Shown here: positions 52,201 to 64,000 of the stretch, piece after piece
How positions within the stretch are numbered: the stretch's first letter is position 1
Layout of the letters: the number at the start of each line of letters is the position of its first letter
NCBI GenBank assembly: GCA_963070105.1
Contig: OY718804.1
Span: 8,799,317 to 8,863,316 of the forward strand
Direction of reading: 5' to 3'
Length of the DNA: 64,000 bases
Source of the DNA: Litomosoides sigmodontis
Taxonomy: Eukaryota; Nematoda; Chromadorea; Rhabditida; Onchocercidae
Notes under the pieces: generated by a model
Told to the model about the DNA's origin: nothing
The model's input: only the letters and a program-made list of their open reading frames with translations
Database searches by the model: none
Program-made: the position numbers and the translations under genes

Positions 52201-54766
52201 TTTCCAAGCTAATCACATCGATCTTCCCTTATGCAAATTATGCTAATCACATCGATCTTCCCTTATGCAAATTATCGCTTCTTCTTCTTCTCCACTACAC
52301 CACACCACATCTCACAACTTTGCAACACTTGAACATTGCTCTAAGGGAAATGTGCGATAGTGACAACTAATAATAATAATTAATCATAACAATGACAATA
52401 GCAATAGTAACAATAATTAATAATTATTAATAAAAAAATAATAACAGTGATGTAATATTAATATAGCAATAGTGTAATAATAATATAATAACAATAATAA
52501 TGCATTAATAATATAATAACAATAAGAATATAATAATAACAATAATAATAGTAATAATAATGAATAATAATTTGGAGATCTTTTTACTTCTCAAAATTAA
52601 AACTTTTCCGTTTCGGTTGCTTTTGTGACTTATTTTTTACAATTTCACGAAATGCAATAATTAAATTAATTGTGTGCGAAGTTTCACAGTTCAAAAATGG
52701 ATAATTGGAAAAGAGTTAGTTCGTTTTGCATTTGAAATGAATGAAAGATGCGTTCATTGAAATAGCTATATTTGCGACAAAAAGGTGAGCCGTTGAAACT
52801 GAAATTGTTGTTGTCTATGAAATCCCACGGAATTTGTTTTGAGCTGACATTTTTCATTCAATATTTATTAAAAATTCCAATCTAACTTTTAGCCAATCTT
52901 AGCAGTAATCCCGCAAACTGAAATTTAGAAAATGAATTCAAAATTGTGTGCAACAGCTAAAGTGCACTATTTATCAGTAAGAGTTGAGGCATTAATTCTT
53001 CGTTCTTCCAATACTTTACACCATTTCATCTTTTCATTGATTACATCAATGCGTGTGCGCGTGTGTTGTAAAATTTTACGTACCAAAAATTTCCGTCAAA
53101 AATTATTAATTGAAGAAGTAATAGGTAAAACAGAATGATAACGGTTGACAGTTCCATAGCATACATTGATCAGTGGCCTGAAGTTCGTTGATAAATTCCA
53201 TAATTATTAACTCATTTAATTTCATTCCACTCTTTCCGCTTTCACCTCTTCTATGCTTGAGAAGTGGTAGCTTTCAAAGGAATCGAATTATCCAAATGAA
53301 ATCATCCAAAAATCATGACTCATCCTAACTATCACTCCATAATTAACAAAAGAACCTGGATGGCGGAATAGGTAAATAGTCGTATAACTTATGTACATCT
53401 ACACGAACACATATGATTAATTAAACATTATCTTCAATTCCTTACTTCTAGCAGCGTTAATTATTAATTCTTAAATTTTGGAAGGAAATTGAATGTTCAA
53501 ATATACTTGTGTGTATTTTGATAAATATATATAATTAATTTAATATTACCTTTGATACGCTCACCCACAACAGCACCAAACATCAATTATTGCAAGAGAG
53601 CAATTAGAAGAGTGCTTTTTTTTGCCTTTATATTTAAATCATACATTAATGGATGTGTATTAGTAGTAGTGAATATGTATTAGTAGTAGCTACTAGTGAT
53701 GCTTAGCAAACAACAAGAAGGCAACTGTTTTTTTTTAATGAAGAAAATTATAATTTTGATTTTTAACTTTTTTAATTTTTTTTAAATTCAACAAATCATC
53801 TCTTTCCATTTCCTTCCAAATAATGCAAACTAACATTTTACACTCGAAGCTTTTGCAACTAAGAGCGATCGCTGTGGTTTTAATGGAAATTTTAACGACT
53901 AAGAAGAGCAGGTTATTTCAATTTTTATCTATACCAAAGGCAATGATATTTAAATTATTGAAATAAAATTTTACACTATTCGTTATTGTCAAAATTTGCG
54001 TTCGTTTTCTTGTTGGAAAATATAATTCAAATTTGTTACTATTAGATTATTTTAGAAGAGAAAAAAAGCTCAAATGAAATATTTGTAACGCTTTGAAATT
54101 TAATGTGCAACCCATAGATCAATTCAAGGTTTTTCAAGCTTCAAAATAAATTTTCCGTAGCACTTTAAAGCGTAATCGTGAAATGCTCGGCCCTTGATAT
54201 AATCCTCAATTCTGTTGAATTATTTTTTTTTTAAAAAAAAAAATTATGAGACGATAGCATATGCTCTTCCGCTATCATAAAATGTTGATGAAATGTGAAG
54301 TGGGAGCTTTGTGAAGGAAAAGAGAGAATTAAATGCAATGATGCACTATTGAAGATTCTCAAAGCATTTCATTTGATTTTTTAATTTTAATAATTTATGA
54401 AGCAATCGTGCACTGTAGAAGCTTGGATGGAATGGAAGAAGCGAACTGTGAGAAATTGCAAAAATTTACGCTTTACGTACTTTGCATGAAGTGAATTCTC
54501 AATTCTGACAGGAAGTACGTCATTTTAATTATCAGACTGAATCGGCGAGTGAATAGCCACACGCATTAAATTTTGGCTTTTTAGGTGCAATTACAAGACT
54601 TTCAGTCTAAGACACTTTCCACTAGCGGTAATTTCGTGCCGAAATAGAAATTGAAATTGGAAGGAAATGGAAATGAAATGATTTCGGCAAACTTACAAAT
54701 TTCGGTTGGTGGCGCATAAGATGGCGATGAATCGTGTAACTTTCGATGCGATGGACCACATCCCAT
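46879..54766 (-). CDS. Ser/Thr phosphatase with EF-hands (PPEF/RdgC)
   Basis: Calcium/calmodulin-linked PPP-family phosphatase, in flies and vertebrates expressed in sensory neurons. Thirteen exons, 54766-54697, 51917-51790, 51730-51649, 51195-51047, 50595-50434, 49973-49770, 49576-49427, 49045-48855, 48596-48375, 48000-47894, 47656-47484, 47263-47192 and 47070-46879, join in phase to 633 aa; human PPEF1 is 653. MGCG at the start suggests N-myristoylation and palmitoylation. An IQ motif ([19 protein letters not shown]) is at ~29-47. Catalytic motifs are complete: GDLHG at 182, GDFVDRG at 211, GNHED at 243, HGGISD at 296, and later RSHE. EF-hand loops are at 569-580 ([12 protein letters not shown]) and 609-620 ([12 protein letters not shown]). 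The first loop has Gln where Glu normally ligates calcium. Intron 1 is 2.8 kb. Intron 7 has a GC donor, and exon 9 has a poly(A)-type acceptor. Confidence 0.94.
49081..49285. repeat. Paired (GA)n tracts, strongly purine-rich
   Basis: Two (GA)n blocks at about 49081-49107 and 49218-49244, the second extended to ~49285 by G/A-only sequence. Both lie within intron 7 of PPEF, whose donor is the GC one. Confidence 0.85.
51579..51626. repeat. 24-bp tandem duplication in PPEF intron 3
   Basis: Two adjacent 24-bp copies (51579-51602 and 51603-51626) beginning TTTCTTCTCTCGT and ending in an ACGT-containing word, differing at two positions. Confidence 0.85.
52208..52275. repeat. Exact 34-bp tandem duplication with octamer motif in PPEF intron 1
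   Basis: Two identical 34-bp copies (52208-52241, 52242-52275). Each contains ATCGATC and the POU-type octamer ATGCAAAT. Confidence 0.9.
52360..52575. repeat. Degenerate AAT-type simple sequence in PPEF intron 1
   Basis: About 200 bp almost entirely of A and T with imperfect AAT/ATA units and scattered C or G. Similar degenerate tracts occur at 50160-50360 and 55920-56180. Confidence 0.7.
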
Positions 54767-55399
54767 GCTGTTGAGGGTCTTTCTCAGTGGCAGTTCGCCG
54801 ATCGGATGAATGGCAGGCACAGTTCAATTCCACTTCAAAAATGCAAATTCTTCGTTATTTTTTCCTCCTCCTCCGCCTCCTCATTCTTAATTTTATTGCT
54901 AGTCGAGCGAAAACACACTACCTATCACTATCACAATCATCGTTCTCACACTTCATAGTGATAATGGCAATAATAATTATTATTATTAATAATAATTAAT
55001 AGTTATGGTTAATAGCAATAATAATAGTTACGATTAGAGAAATAGCATTTTGAACATTGTTGTGATATTAATCGTCTAACGAATTGATAGCAAAGCGCTT
55101 ATCACTGTTGTCACTATCACTCTTATCACTCATCTTCCCCATCAGTAAGAGTAACGGTTACTTCTTGCAGTCCATTAAATGAGATGTATTGCCACTCGTC
55201 GTCCCATCCCCGTCCAGCAGTGAAACAATGATAGTGACAACAGCAATGATAAAAGCGGTGATAACGATGATAACAGTAATATACGGCACAATGATGTGAT
55301 ACGATAGGAGTGACGTCGACAAATGAAAACGATAATAATGACGTAGTAGTGGTAGTGGCAGTAATAATAAGTGCTAATAATAATGATAGCAATGATAGT

Positions 55400-55468
55400 G
55401 ATGGATGGATGGATGGATGGATGGATGGATGGATGGATGGATGGATGGATGGATGGATGGATGGATGG
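55400..55468. repeat. (GGAT)n tetranucleotide microsatellite
   Basis: About 17 perfect GGAT/GATG units. Confidence 0.95.
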
Positions 55469-56246
55469 AAGATCGGATTGATGGGTGAGTGACTCTGTGA
55501 TGGTTCGGTTCGATTCTTTCCCTCGTCAGATAGAGATGAGATGAGGTGAAGTAAGGTGAGGTGGTAGTGGGAAAAAAATTTGTGCTTTCTTTAGCTTCTT
55601 AAAATTTCTAAAAGAAAAAAGAAAACTTCCTCGCTCTCTCTCTCTTTCCTCAACTTTCTCCTTTTCCTTTCGTTCATCCAATCTTCGCCTAATTCTCTTC
55701 CTCTCAATATCAATTTAAATTATTTCACTTGACAACTGGTTTATTTATTAAAAAAAAAAGAAAGAAAAAAATGAGAAGGAAGAGGAAAAGAAAAAAGGGA
55801 AGGAATAGAAGGAAAATAGCAATATAATTGGAAGAGTTAAAGTAAAAAATAATGAATTGTTTTGTTAAAGTAAAAAATAATGGATTGTAAAAAATATTGA
55901 ATTGAACACAAATTATCTAATTTTAGTCCATATAACTAATAACAATAATAATGGACAGTAATAACACTAATAATAATAACAGCAATAACAACACTAACGA
56001 TAACAATAATGAGAATAGCATTAATATCAGCAATAATAATAAATAACAATAACAGTAATAATAAGTATTAATGATGATAAATAGTAATAATAAATACTAA
56101 TAGACAACAATAAATAATAATAAGTAATAAATAATAATAATAATAATAACAATAACAATACTGATAATAAGAGGAAGAATAACAAAAGAATAACAACAAT
56201 AATAATTTAAGCAAACGATGTTAGCTGCAAGCATCGCGTTCTTAGT

Positions 56247-56249
<3 letters not shown>

Positions 56250-56284
<35 letters not shown>
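56250..56284. repeat. (GT)n microsatellite
   Basis: About 17 GT units on the plus strand. Confidence 0.95.
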
Positions 56285-56285
<1 letters not shown>

Positions 56286-56920
56286 GCTAATGAATGGATA
56301 AGTGAAGAATAATTGAAAATTTAAGCTGATTGGCATTTACGAAGAATGTGTAAAGGATTTTTTTCTTCAAATAATGATAAGCAGCGATGCATTGCTTTGA
56401 TAACAATTATTCCTATCGCATACCTTTCATTTAATTTGAAATGTCAAACTTGCATTGTCACTGTCGAAACTTTTGCATTTAATAAAATTTTTTGAAAAAA
56501 AAAAATGCAAAAGTGAAGTGGAGTGATGCGTACGAGAATGATTGCATGGGATTAGCAATAAAGCAGCAAAGAAAATACTTTTTTTGTTTTGCTTATCTCA
56601 AGTTCTAAAACATTCTCAAATTTTTTAAAATTTATTTCAATCAAAATGCTTATAAATTTTATTTTGCGTAAGTAAAATCATTCATTCCTTCGCTTTGTCA
56701 TTTCTCAATTTTTATCATTAAATTCAATTACATGAAAGGATTTAGAAGAGTGAAATTAAGATTTATATTTTTTCGGAGAGGATTCCCAAAAGAAGCATCT
56801 CATCATTACGCGAACAACAATCAAAATTGCTATCAATGAATTTTATTCAAAAATAAGAGCTTTTCCAAGCAAAGTAAAGTTGGAAAAAGATTTCACTCAT
56901 ATTTATTGGGATATAAAATG

Positions 56921-56952
56921 CTCTCTCTCTCTCCCTCTCTCTCTCTCTCTCT
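56921..56952. repeat. (CT)n microsatellite
   Basis: CT repeat with one CCC interruption. Confidence 0.9.
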
Positions 56953-57861
56953 GTTCCTCTCTTATGCTTAGACAATATAATTTAGAAAAGGTTGGTTATC
57001 AGCGCCGGTAATGAAATGTCCCAATTGTGATGAAAATGTCGGCGAAAACCAAATTTCATTCCAAGTTGCTGGAATATTTTCCTTGAAATTTTAACAATTT
57101 ATTAAAAAAAAAAAAACGGTGCTGAATTTTAAAGTATCAAAAACAGTTTAACAGCATCACAGTCAGATTTTATTAAAATATTTAATTTTTTATAGAAAAA
57201 AAGTGAAATGAAATTTATCATCTTGAAAATGATTGCACAACAATGAAGGAATGTTAGAGAAAGAATTGCAATGAAATTATTAATGTGAACAATTTATAAA
57301 ACATTATTGTTTGGTTATCATTTGAAAATTCTCGCTGTTCACAATCTATCATTTCAATGAAAATTTCAATTTCACTAAAATGATAAGTGAGAAAAAAATC
57401 GAATTAATTTCCCATTGTGCATTATTGTTGAGATGCAAAAAATTATTAATTATTAATACTTAGATTAATTATGATTTGAGGATTGATAAGTCGTTGCTAA
57501 GTTCAGATGAAACTGCAGAATTCTTCGTTTGATAATTTATTTGAAAAGAGTGAAAACAAGTCATTTAATTTACATCAAAAGTAATTCCTCCTTAAAAGAA
57601 AAAAACGACCAAAAAATTTTAATTCGAATTCAAAATTTTGATAAAATTCGTTGATAAAAGAATGCATTTTTATATTTTATTAAATTCAAATTAATATTTG
57701 TCATGCACGATGAAGTTGAAGTTATATTGCTTGAAAAAAAATCATTCCGAAATTGTCAAACTTCATGCAAATTTTTAATCTGTCAAAATTACTACAAAAT
57801 TTTTACCATGGCCATTATCAACTTTACAATTGCCATCTTTGTTATCGCAATAATAATTACG

Positions 57862-58454
<593 letters not shown>

Positions 58455-59930
58455 CATTACTGAGATCATTACCGTTAATTGTTGTCACTGTTTTTATGGA
58501 ATAAAATATGAAGCAGTGTGTGAGGAGTAATTTCAAAGATTGATAAATGACCGCAGTGGATGGGAAAGGAATTAGTTTCCGTCGAAGTCATACGATCGTC
58601 ACACCCGTGTTGGTCACAGTTGACCAAAGATATGTCATGCGCTCAATGAAATTGTCAACAATAACACTTCTTCTACTGCACTGTCCATCTCTCCTCATTC
58701 CTGTACCGTTCACGGAAGAAGCAAAATTTCGGCTCTCTTACATTAGCTAATTTTGAAATGTTACGAACGGAATTTCTTCTGAATTGTTAATGATTCACGG
58801 ACGTGTAATAAGTATTTCACTTCCGCTTCCGTCATCCAAGTTACCTATAACTTGCGCAACAGTAGCTGTCACCTGCGCTTCCGGTTATTCACACGCTCAC
58901 CGTATAGCAAAAAAAAAGAAACGGACGGTACTATCATTCTTCTCTTCTACTAAGTTATTAAATGAAAAGAAACGTATTTGACGTGTTGACGATGTATGTT
59001 AACGACGTGTATTATGAAAACGAATGAATAAAATAGTGTGGGATGTGGGAGAAATAGAGAAAAACAGTCAATTTTCATTCAGTCCTTTTCGCTTAGATTT
59101 TGCTTATTAAAAAACAATTCATGCATTTGAGAAGTTATTTTTTGTTTCGCAAATTCTTTTTAATTTCTAAAGAAAAGAAATTATGAAGTAAGCGTGTTAA
59201 TTAGTCAAGTAATTATTAATTATACTTCTACGCCTTTTTTTTTTGTAGCGCAACGTATGTGTTCAATTTGTATAATTTCCTATCAATATATCAGTTTTAT
59301 TTCAGTTTTTAATTTCTATATATTCTGATAACAACTTCAATCATTCCCACGCCTCTTCTATTTTTCCTTTTTTTTTTATTTTTTTAAAATTATATGAGTA
59401 GTTTTGCTATCCGAGCTGTTATATGCTCTTTGAACAAATCATTCACTGAGCGGAATTTTCACGCTGTAAAAATAGTTAACAACACGTGAAAAGCAATTCA
59501 TTCGCGTGTTTTCTTTTATCATGAAAACAGCGACGCAATCGAAATTTCGAAAAAAATTTCGATTTTATTTTGCTTCTTTTTAAAACTAAGCATAGCATGT
59601 TGTTGATCAATAAAACTTAAGATGTCACTTAACGCTATCAAAGTGGAAAAATGCAAGATTTTAAATGGATGCATCTAGCAATGCGTAATTTATCAAAGTT
59701 ACATTGCAGTTATGATTGCTATTATTATTTAATTAACAAATTTAATTTGACATTAATTAACAAATTTTAATTAACTAACTAGCAAACTTATTAATTAACA
59801 AATTTACTATTGTAATTTAAGAGGATATTCTTTAGCTAATTAAATGTTTCACGTGATGAGACATGAGAGGTACAAGAGAAAAATGAAAAAAGTATGTGCT
59901 ATATTAATTCCTTAAAATTATTCTCAAAAA

Positions 59931-59982
59931 AGAGGGAGAGAGAGAGAGAGAGAGAAAGGAGGAGGAGGAGGAAGAAAGGACG
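59931..59982. repeat. (GA)n/(GGA)n purine tract
   Basis: GA units followed by GGA units, about 50 bp of pure purine. Confidence 0.85.
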
Positions 59983-60678
59983 AGGAAATAATAGTTAAAT
60001 TTAGGATTAGATGGTGCAATTTTGCCAAGGACAACGACGCAAAATCTCAGTACCCTCGCAACTGTCGCATTTTACGACTCAATTCCACACACACTTCACC
60101 ACCACCATCATCTTCATCCATCCAAAACGGATCACTCAATTCCCAATCATTCATTAATTATTAGTAATTTGAATGTTAGAAATTAAATTTAAAAAACTTT
60201 TCAAATATCGTGATTTAGTTGAGCCACCTTTAGCACTCTTTTTCTTTCTTTTCTTTTTTTTTTTTTTAAATCTCTTCAAGCGCGGAATTTAGGCCGAGAA
60301 ATCATGTTATTTAAATGATTCATTCATGTATAATGCAAAAAAATAGCATTTAATTTAATTTTTTAATTTGAACTTGTTTTTTTTTTCATACCAAATACAT
60401 CTTCGAGCTTATTTTCGAGGATTGATCATTAAATTTGGTTTTTAGCATTTTAATTTCCATTTTTGCCATTTGTTCGGTTCGGTACGATAGTTGGAAATGT
60501 TTCCTAATTTAAATTTTTTTAAAATTTAAACAATTAAAAATTTGTATTTTTAGTGCGATAATTAAATGATCACTGATGTGAAGATGTTCGTTTGCTTCCT
60601 TTGTTCGATGCACAATGCTACCGTTCATGGAACTGACCTGAAATGAAATCGAGCATTGTCGACGTGTGAGGAGGAGGG

Positions 60679-63358
60679 ATGTCAGGTGATAAAGTGCTAG
60701 CACTATCAGAAGCTGGAAATCGAGCATTCCACGATGGAAATGTCGAGAAAGCCTTGCTACTTTATAACGAAGCAATTCAGCTACATCCCACAAATTTCAT
60801 CCTTTACTCCAATCGTTCCGCAATACTTTTGCGCCTCAAATGTTTCCGTGAATCATTGGCTGATGCCAAGCAAACGTTAGTATTAAATCCTAAATGGGCC
60901 AAGGTTAGCCATAGTTGCTAATTTTTAACTCAATTTGAAAACTTATATAACTTAATTTCACTTCATCCCTTCTGACCTCCTTTTCCGTCCCTTAACAATG
61001 CCTCATTGATCAAATTAAGCAATTAATTGTTGAAGAGAAATTTATTTCAATCTCAATTTTTTTCTTACTGAAAATTCTAGATGCTGTCATTTTCATTCTT
61101 ATAGCAGTTCAGCTAACTTCCACTCCTGTCTTAATGCTGCCGTACTTAGCTCTGTTCCTCTTTCATCTATTGTTTGCATGTTTGGAAATTGCATTAGCAT
61201 ATTTCATTTAGGGTTACTACCGGAAAGGCGATGCCCTACGTGGCATTGGCAAGTTTGATGAAGCCATTTTTGCGTACTGTCAGAGTTTAGCAATCGCAAA
61301 TACAATTGAAACAATTAAGGCACTGAAAGATGGACTGTGTCATAGCTCAATCAAAAGTATGCAACTCCTCACCTTCACTTTGAAATAATTAATTTTCCTT
61401 CGTTTTTGCTGTTTTTTCAGTTGTTATGGAAGTATCGGATGATTTCAATGAATTAATTTGAAATTAACAAAAGAAGCGAAAGTATCATCAATATTAAACT
61501 ATATAGCATTTCATTTCATTTCGTGTTTTTCATATTCGACTAGCCTCTCCACTTTCTTCAGATCATTTATCAGTCTTGCTGAGCCAAATTGGAAATGATG
61601 TGGATGAGGTGCCATTGAATGCTTTCCTAATTATTAGCATAATTGGACAAGAATACCTGATTGTTGGACGCGTAGCGGAAGCAGTCGCACTGCTCGAATT
61701 AGCATTGGATATGAGCGAAGCTAACGTAGCATCGTTGGACCTTAGGCTATCAGTGCTTGGTGCTATTTCATTTGCATATTATCAGCAAAAGAATTATCAG
61801 CAAGCGATCAAATACTTAGACATGCAACTTGAAATTAGCAAGCAACTTGGTAGGCTCATTTCTCCACTGCCACTAGCTAATCTGCCCAATCTAATGCGAC
61901 AGCAGTTTGCTGTTGCGATAGCTAATATTCTAATTTAAAAGCTCTAAAACCATTTTTTTTCTAAATTTGAAAATTATCACTTAAGAAAATCGACGAATAC
62001 AGGATAATGTGGTAGATTGAATTATGAATAAATTATGAGGCACATAATTAGAAGAAAATCTAAAGTATTTTTCTTCATCCCAAACGTACTCAAATTTTGC
62101 TTTGCTATTAGCAATTCTAATTAGTTATTGTTTAGCTCAATGAGGAAGGGATAATTTTATAGTATTTCTAAATGCACAATTTCAACAGTAACACAGAATG
62201 ATCAAATTAGCGGGTACTGTTTGTTCATTAAAAGAAAACGGATAAATAAATTCATTTCACAAATTACCACCTACCATTTTGTAAGTAAATGTTGAAAATC
62301 GATGACTGCGTTATTTCAGGTCAGTTGGAAAAGCAGTTGACAATTTACAATAGCATTGTACAAATCGCACTACTCAACGATGAAGCGACGCTTGCGATTA
62401 GTTATCTTCGCGAACAAATTCAATTAAATTACTCGGTTCGCAAATGCAATAAAATTACATTTTGATAATTGGCGGAAGTATTGCAGTTTAAGAATGCAAT
62501 AGTACTGCTTAATCTACCTTTGCCCTTTCATTTCAAATGTCGAATTTTCAAAAGTTACGAATAAATTTCCTTACATGAATAATTATTTCGTGGTGATAAT
62601 TAGCGCTAATTAAAACTTTACACAAAATGTTTGCTGAAAACTTTTTACTTCCTTTTTTTTTAAAAAAGGTTGCACAAGTTTAAGCAAATTATTGCATATC
62701 TTATGTAACAAAAAAAAGAAAAAATGGTTGTTGGTTTTTTTTTGAATAAGCTAAAAGTTTTGCTGATAAAATAGAGTAAAATTTTAATTTAAAAATTTGC
62801 ATGAATCGTTTAAACTGATGATTTAGAATGGTATGGAAGCTGGCGAGTTACAGCTTCATCTCGCCGACTTATACATTCAGCTGGGCGATTATCAACACGC
62901 ACTGCAAATTATTACGTCAATTCAACCGTTGACGTTTCAGTGTATTGTTGAAATTGTGAAGGTTGCATTAGCTAAGGTAGTGGTATCTATCGGTTATCAA
63001 ATGTCAGCAATTAATCGGATAAGTTCCAAGAGAGCAATATTTTTGTAGAATTAAATTTTTTTTCTCCTTCGAATTTCTTTCCTATCTTCTAAGATTTTTT
63101 TAGAATGATAGCAGAACGGCGCTCATCTACTGCAGTAGGTTGGAAGAAATGAGCCGTAGTGTAGTTGAAGAAGCTTTAGCAGTATTGCTAAAATGCAAAT
63201 GCCTTCTCCTACGAAAGGAAGCAATTGGCGCTTTGAGAATTTTACAAAACGCAATGGCGCATTTCGGAAATGATAAAATAACGGCAGAAATTGTATGGTT
63301 TTTATCAAAAACTAACACAAAGCTAAAATGTGACATTAGCGATGGAATTAATGAATAG
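60679..63358 (+). CDS. Short TPR protein resembling the N terminus of TTC28
   Basis: Six exons, 60679-60903, 61212-61356, 61562-61849, 62320-62435, 62827-62976 and 63104-63358, join in phase to 392 codons plus stop. The N terminus has three TPRs: AGNRAFHDGNVEKALLLYNE, then NFILYSNRSAILLRL, then KWAKGYYRKGDALRGIGKFD. Next come IISIIGQEYLIVGR and an EAVALLELAL...LRLSVLGAISFAYYQQKNY stretch, and DMQLEISKQLGQLEKQ. This order, including the NPKWxK..YRxG and VGQE-type segments, matches the start of TTC28, which in vertebrates runs to about 2500 aa with dozens of TPRs and a CHAT-like domain. Here the reading frame ends after residue 392, only ~12 bp before an (AAT)n array. The last ~85 residues are diverged helical sequence. 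Function is likely scaffold-like protein binding; TTC28 orthology is moderately sure. Confidence 0.82.
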
Positions 63359-63370
63359 CAGCAACAGCAA

Positions 63371-64000
<630 letters not shown>

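Noticed and set aside
58547..58981. 67- and 65-codon ORFs in a GC-richer patch
   Set aside because: No homology or splice signals; more likely upstream regulatory sequence of the TPR gene.

Overview
The window is nuclear DNA of a nematode, most likely a clade III / filarial-type spirurid. The evidence is an AT-rich genome, many small exons joined by mostly short introns with T-rich CAG/TAG acceptors, likely trans-splice acceptors just upstream of several start codons, closely spaced same-strand genes, and proteins that match known animal families along their length. The species assignment is inference. No prokaryotic operon, CRISPR array, transposase, viral gene or tRNA/rRNA gene was recognised. 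Exon models were built by hand from splice signals, reading phase and remembered family conservation. Reading phase closes exactly across every junction of the major models.

Layout: (1) 1642-3057, minus: the 3' part of an unidentified gene. (2) 3135-3275: a decayed partial copy of the RPS13 first exon. (3) 3773-5000, plus: intact RPS13. (4) 5722-17268, plus: a complete 35-exon WDR19/IFT144 (dyf-2 type) gene with a strong RFX X-box upstream. (5) 17457-23441, minus, transcribed right to left: a 65-aa LYR microprotein, 10 bp later OSGEP/Kae1, then a small two-helix membrane protein, then TXNDC17. (6) 25085-26782, minus: type I/II PI(4,5)P2 4-phosphatase (TMEM55/PIP4P). (7) 28211-34665, minus: a complete 19-exon HIP1/HIP1R adaptor. 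(8) 35.2-35.9 kb: a CTA/CTG trinucleotide array and purine-pyrimidine alternating DNA. (9) 36849-39257, plus: an unrecognised single-pass membrane protein with a Ser/Thr-rich tail. (10) 42179-43506, plus: a predicted small ten-cysteine protein, the best candidate here for something undescribed. (11) 44152-46190, minus: TACO1/YebC. (12) 46879-54766, minus: PPEF/RdgC phosphatase with a myristoylation-type N terminus, IQ motif and EF-hands. (13) 55-60 kb: simple-repeat-rich DNA including about 590 bp of (ATT)n. (14) 60679-63358, plus: a short TPR protein resembling only the N terminus of TTC28. (15) from 63.37 kb to the window edge: (AAT)n.

Most genes have general roles: translation (RPS13), tRNA t6A modification (OSGEP), mitochondrial translation (TACO1, LYR protein), thiol redox (TXNDC17), phosphoinositides (PIP4P) and endocytosis (HIP1R). 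WDR19 (ciliary transport) and PPEF (sensory phosphatase) point to ciliated sensory neurons. The very tight LYR-OSGEP spacing suggests an operon or dicistronic transcript. Repeat density rises sharply to the right of 35 kb.
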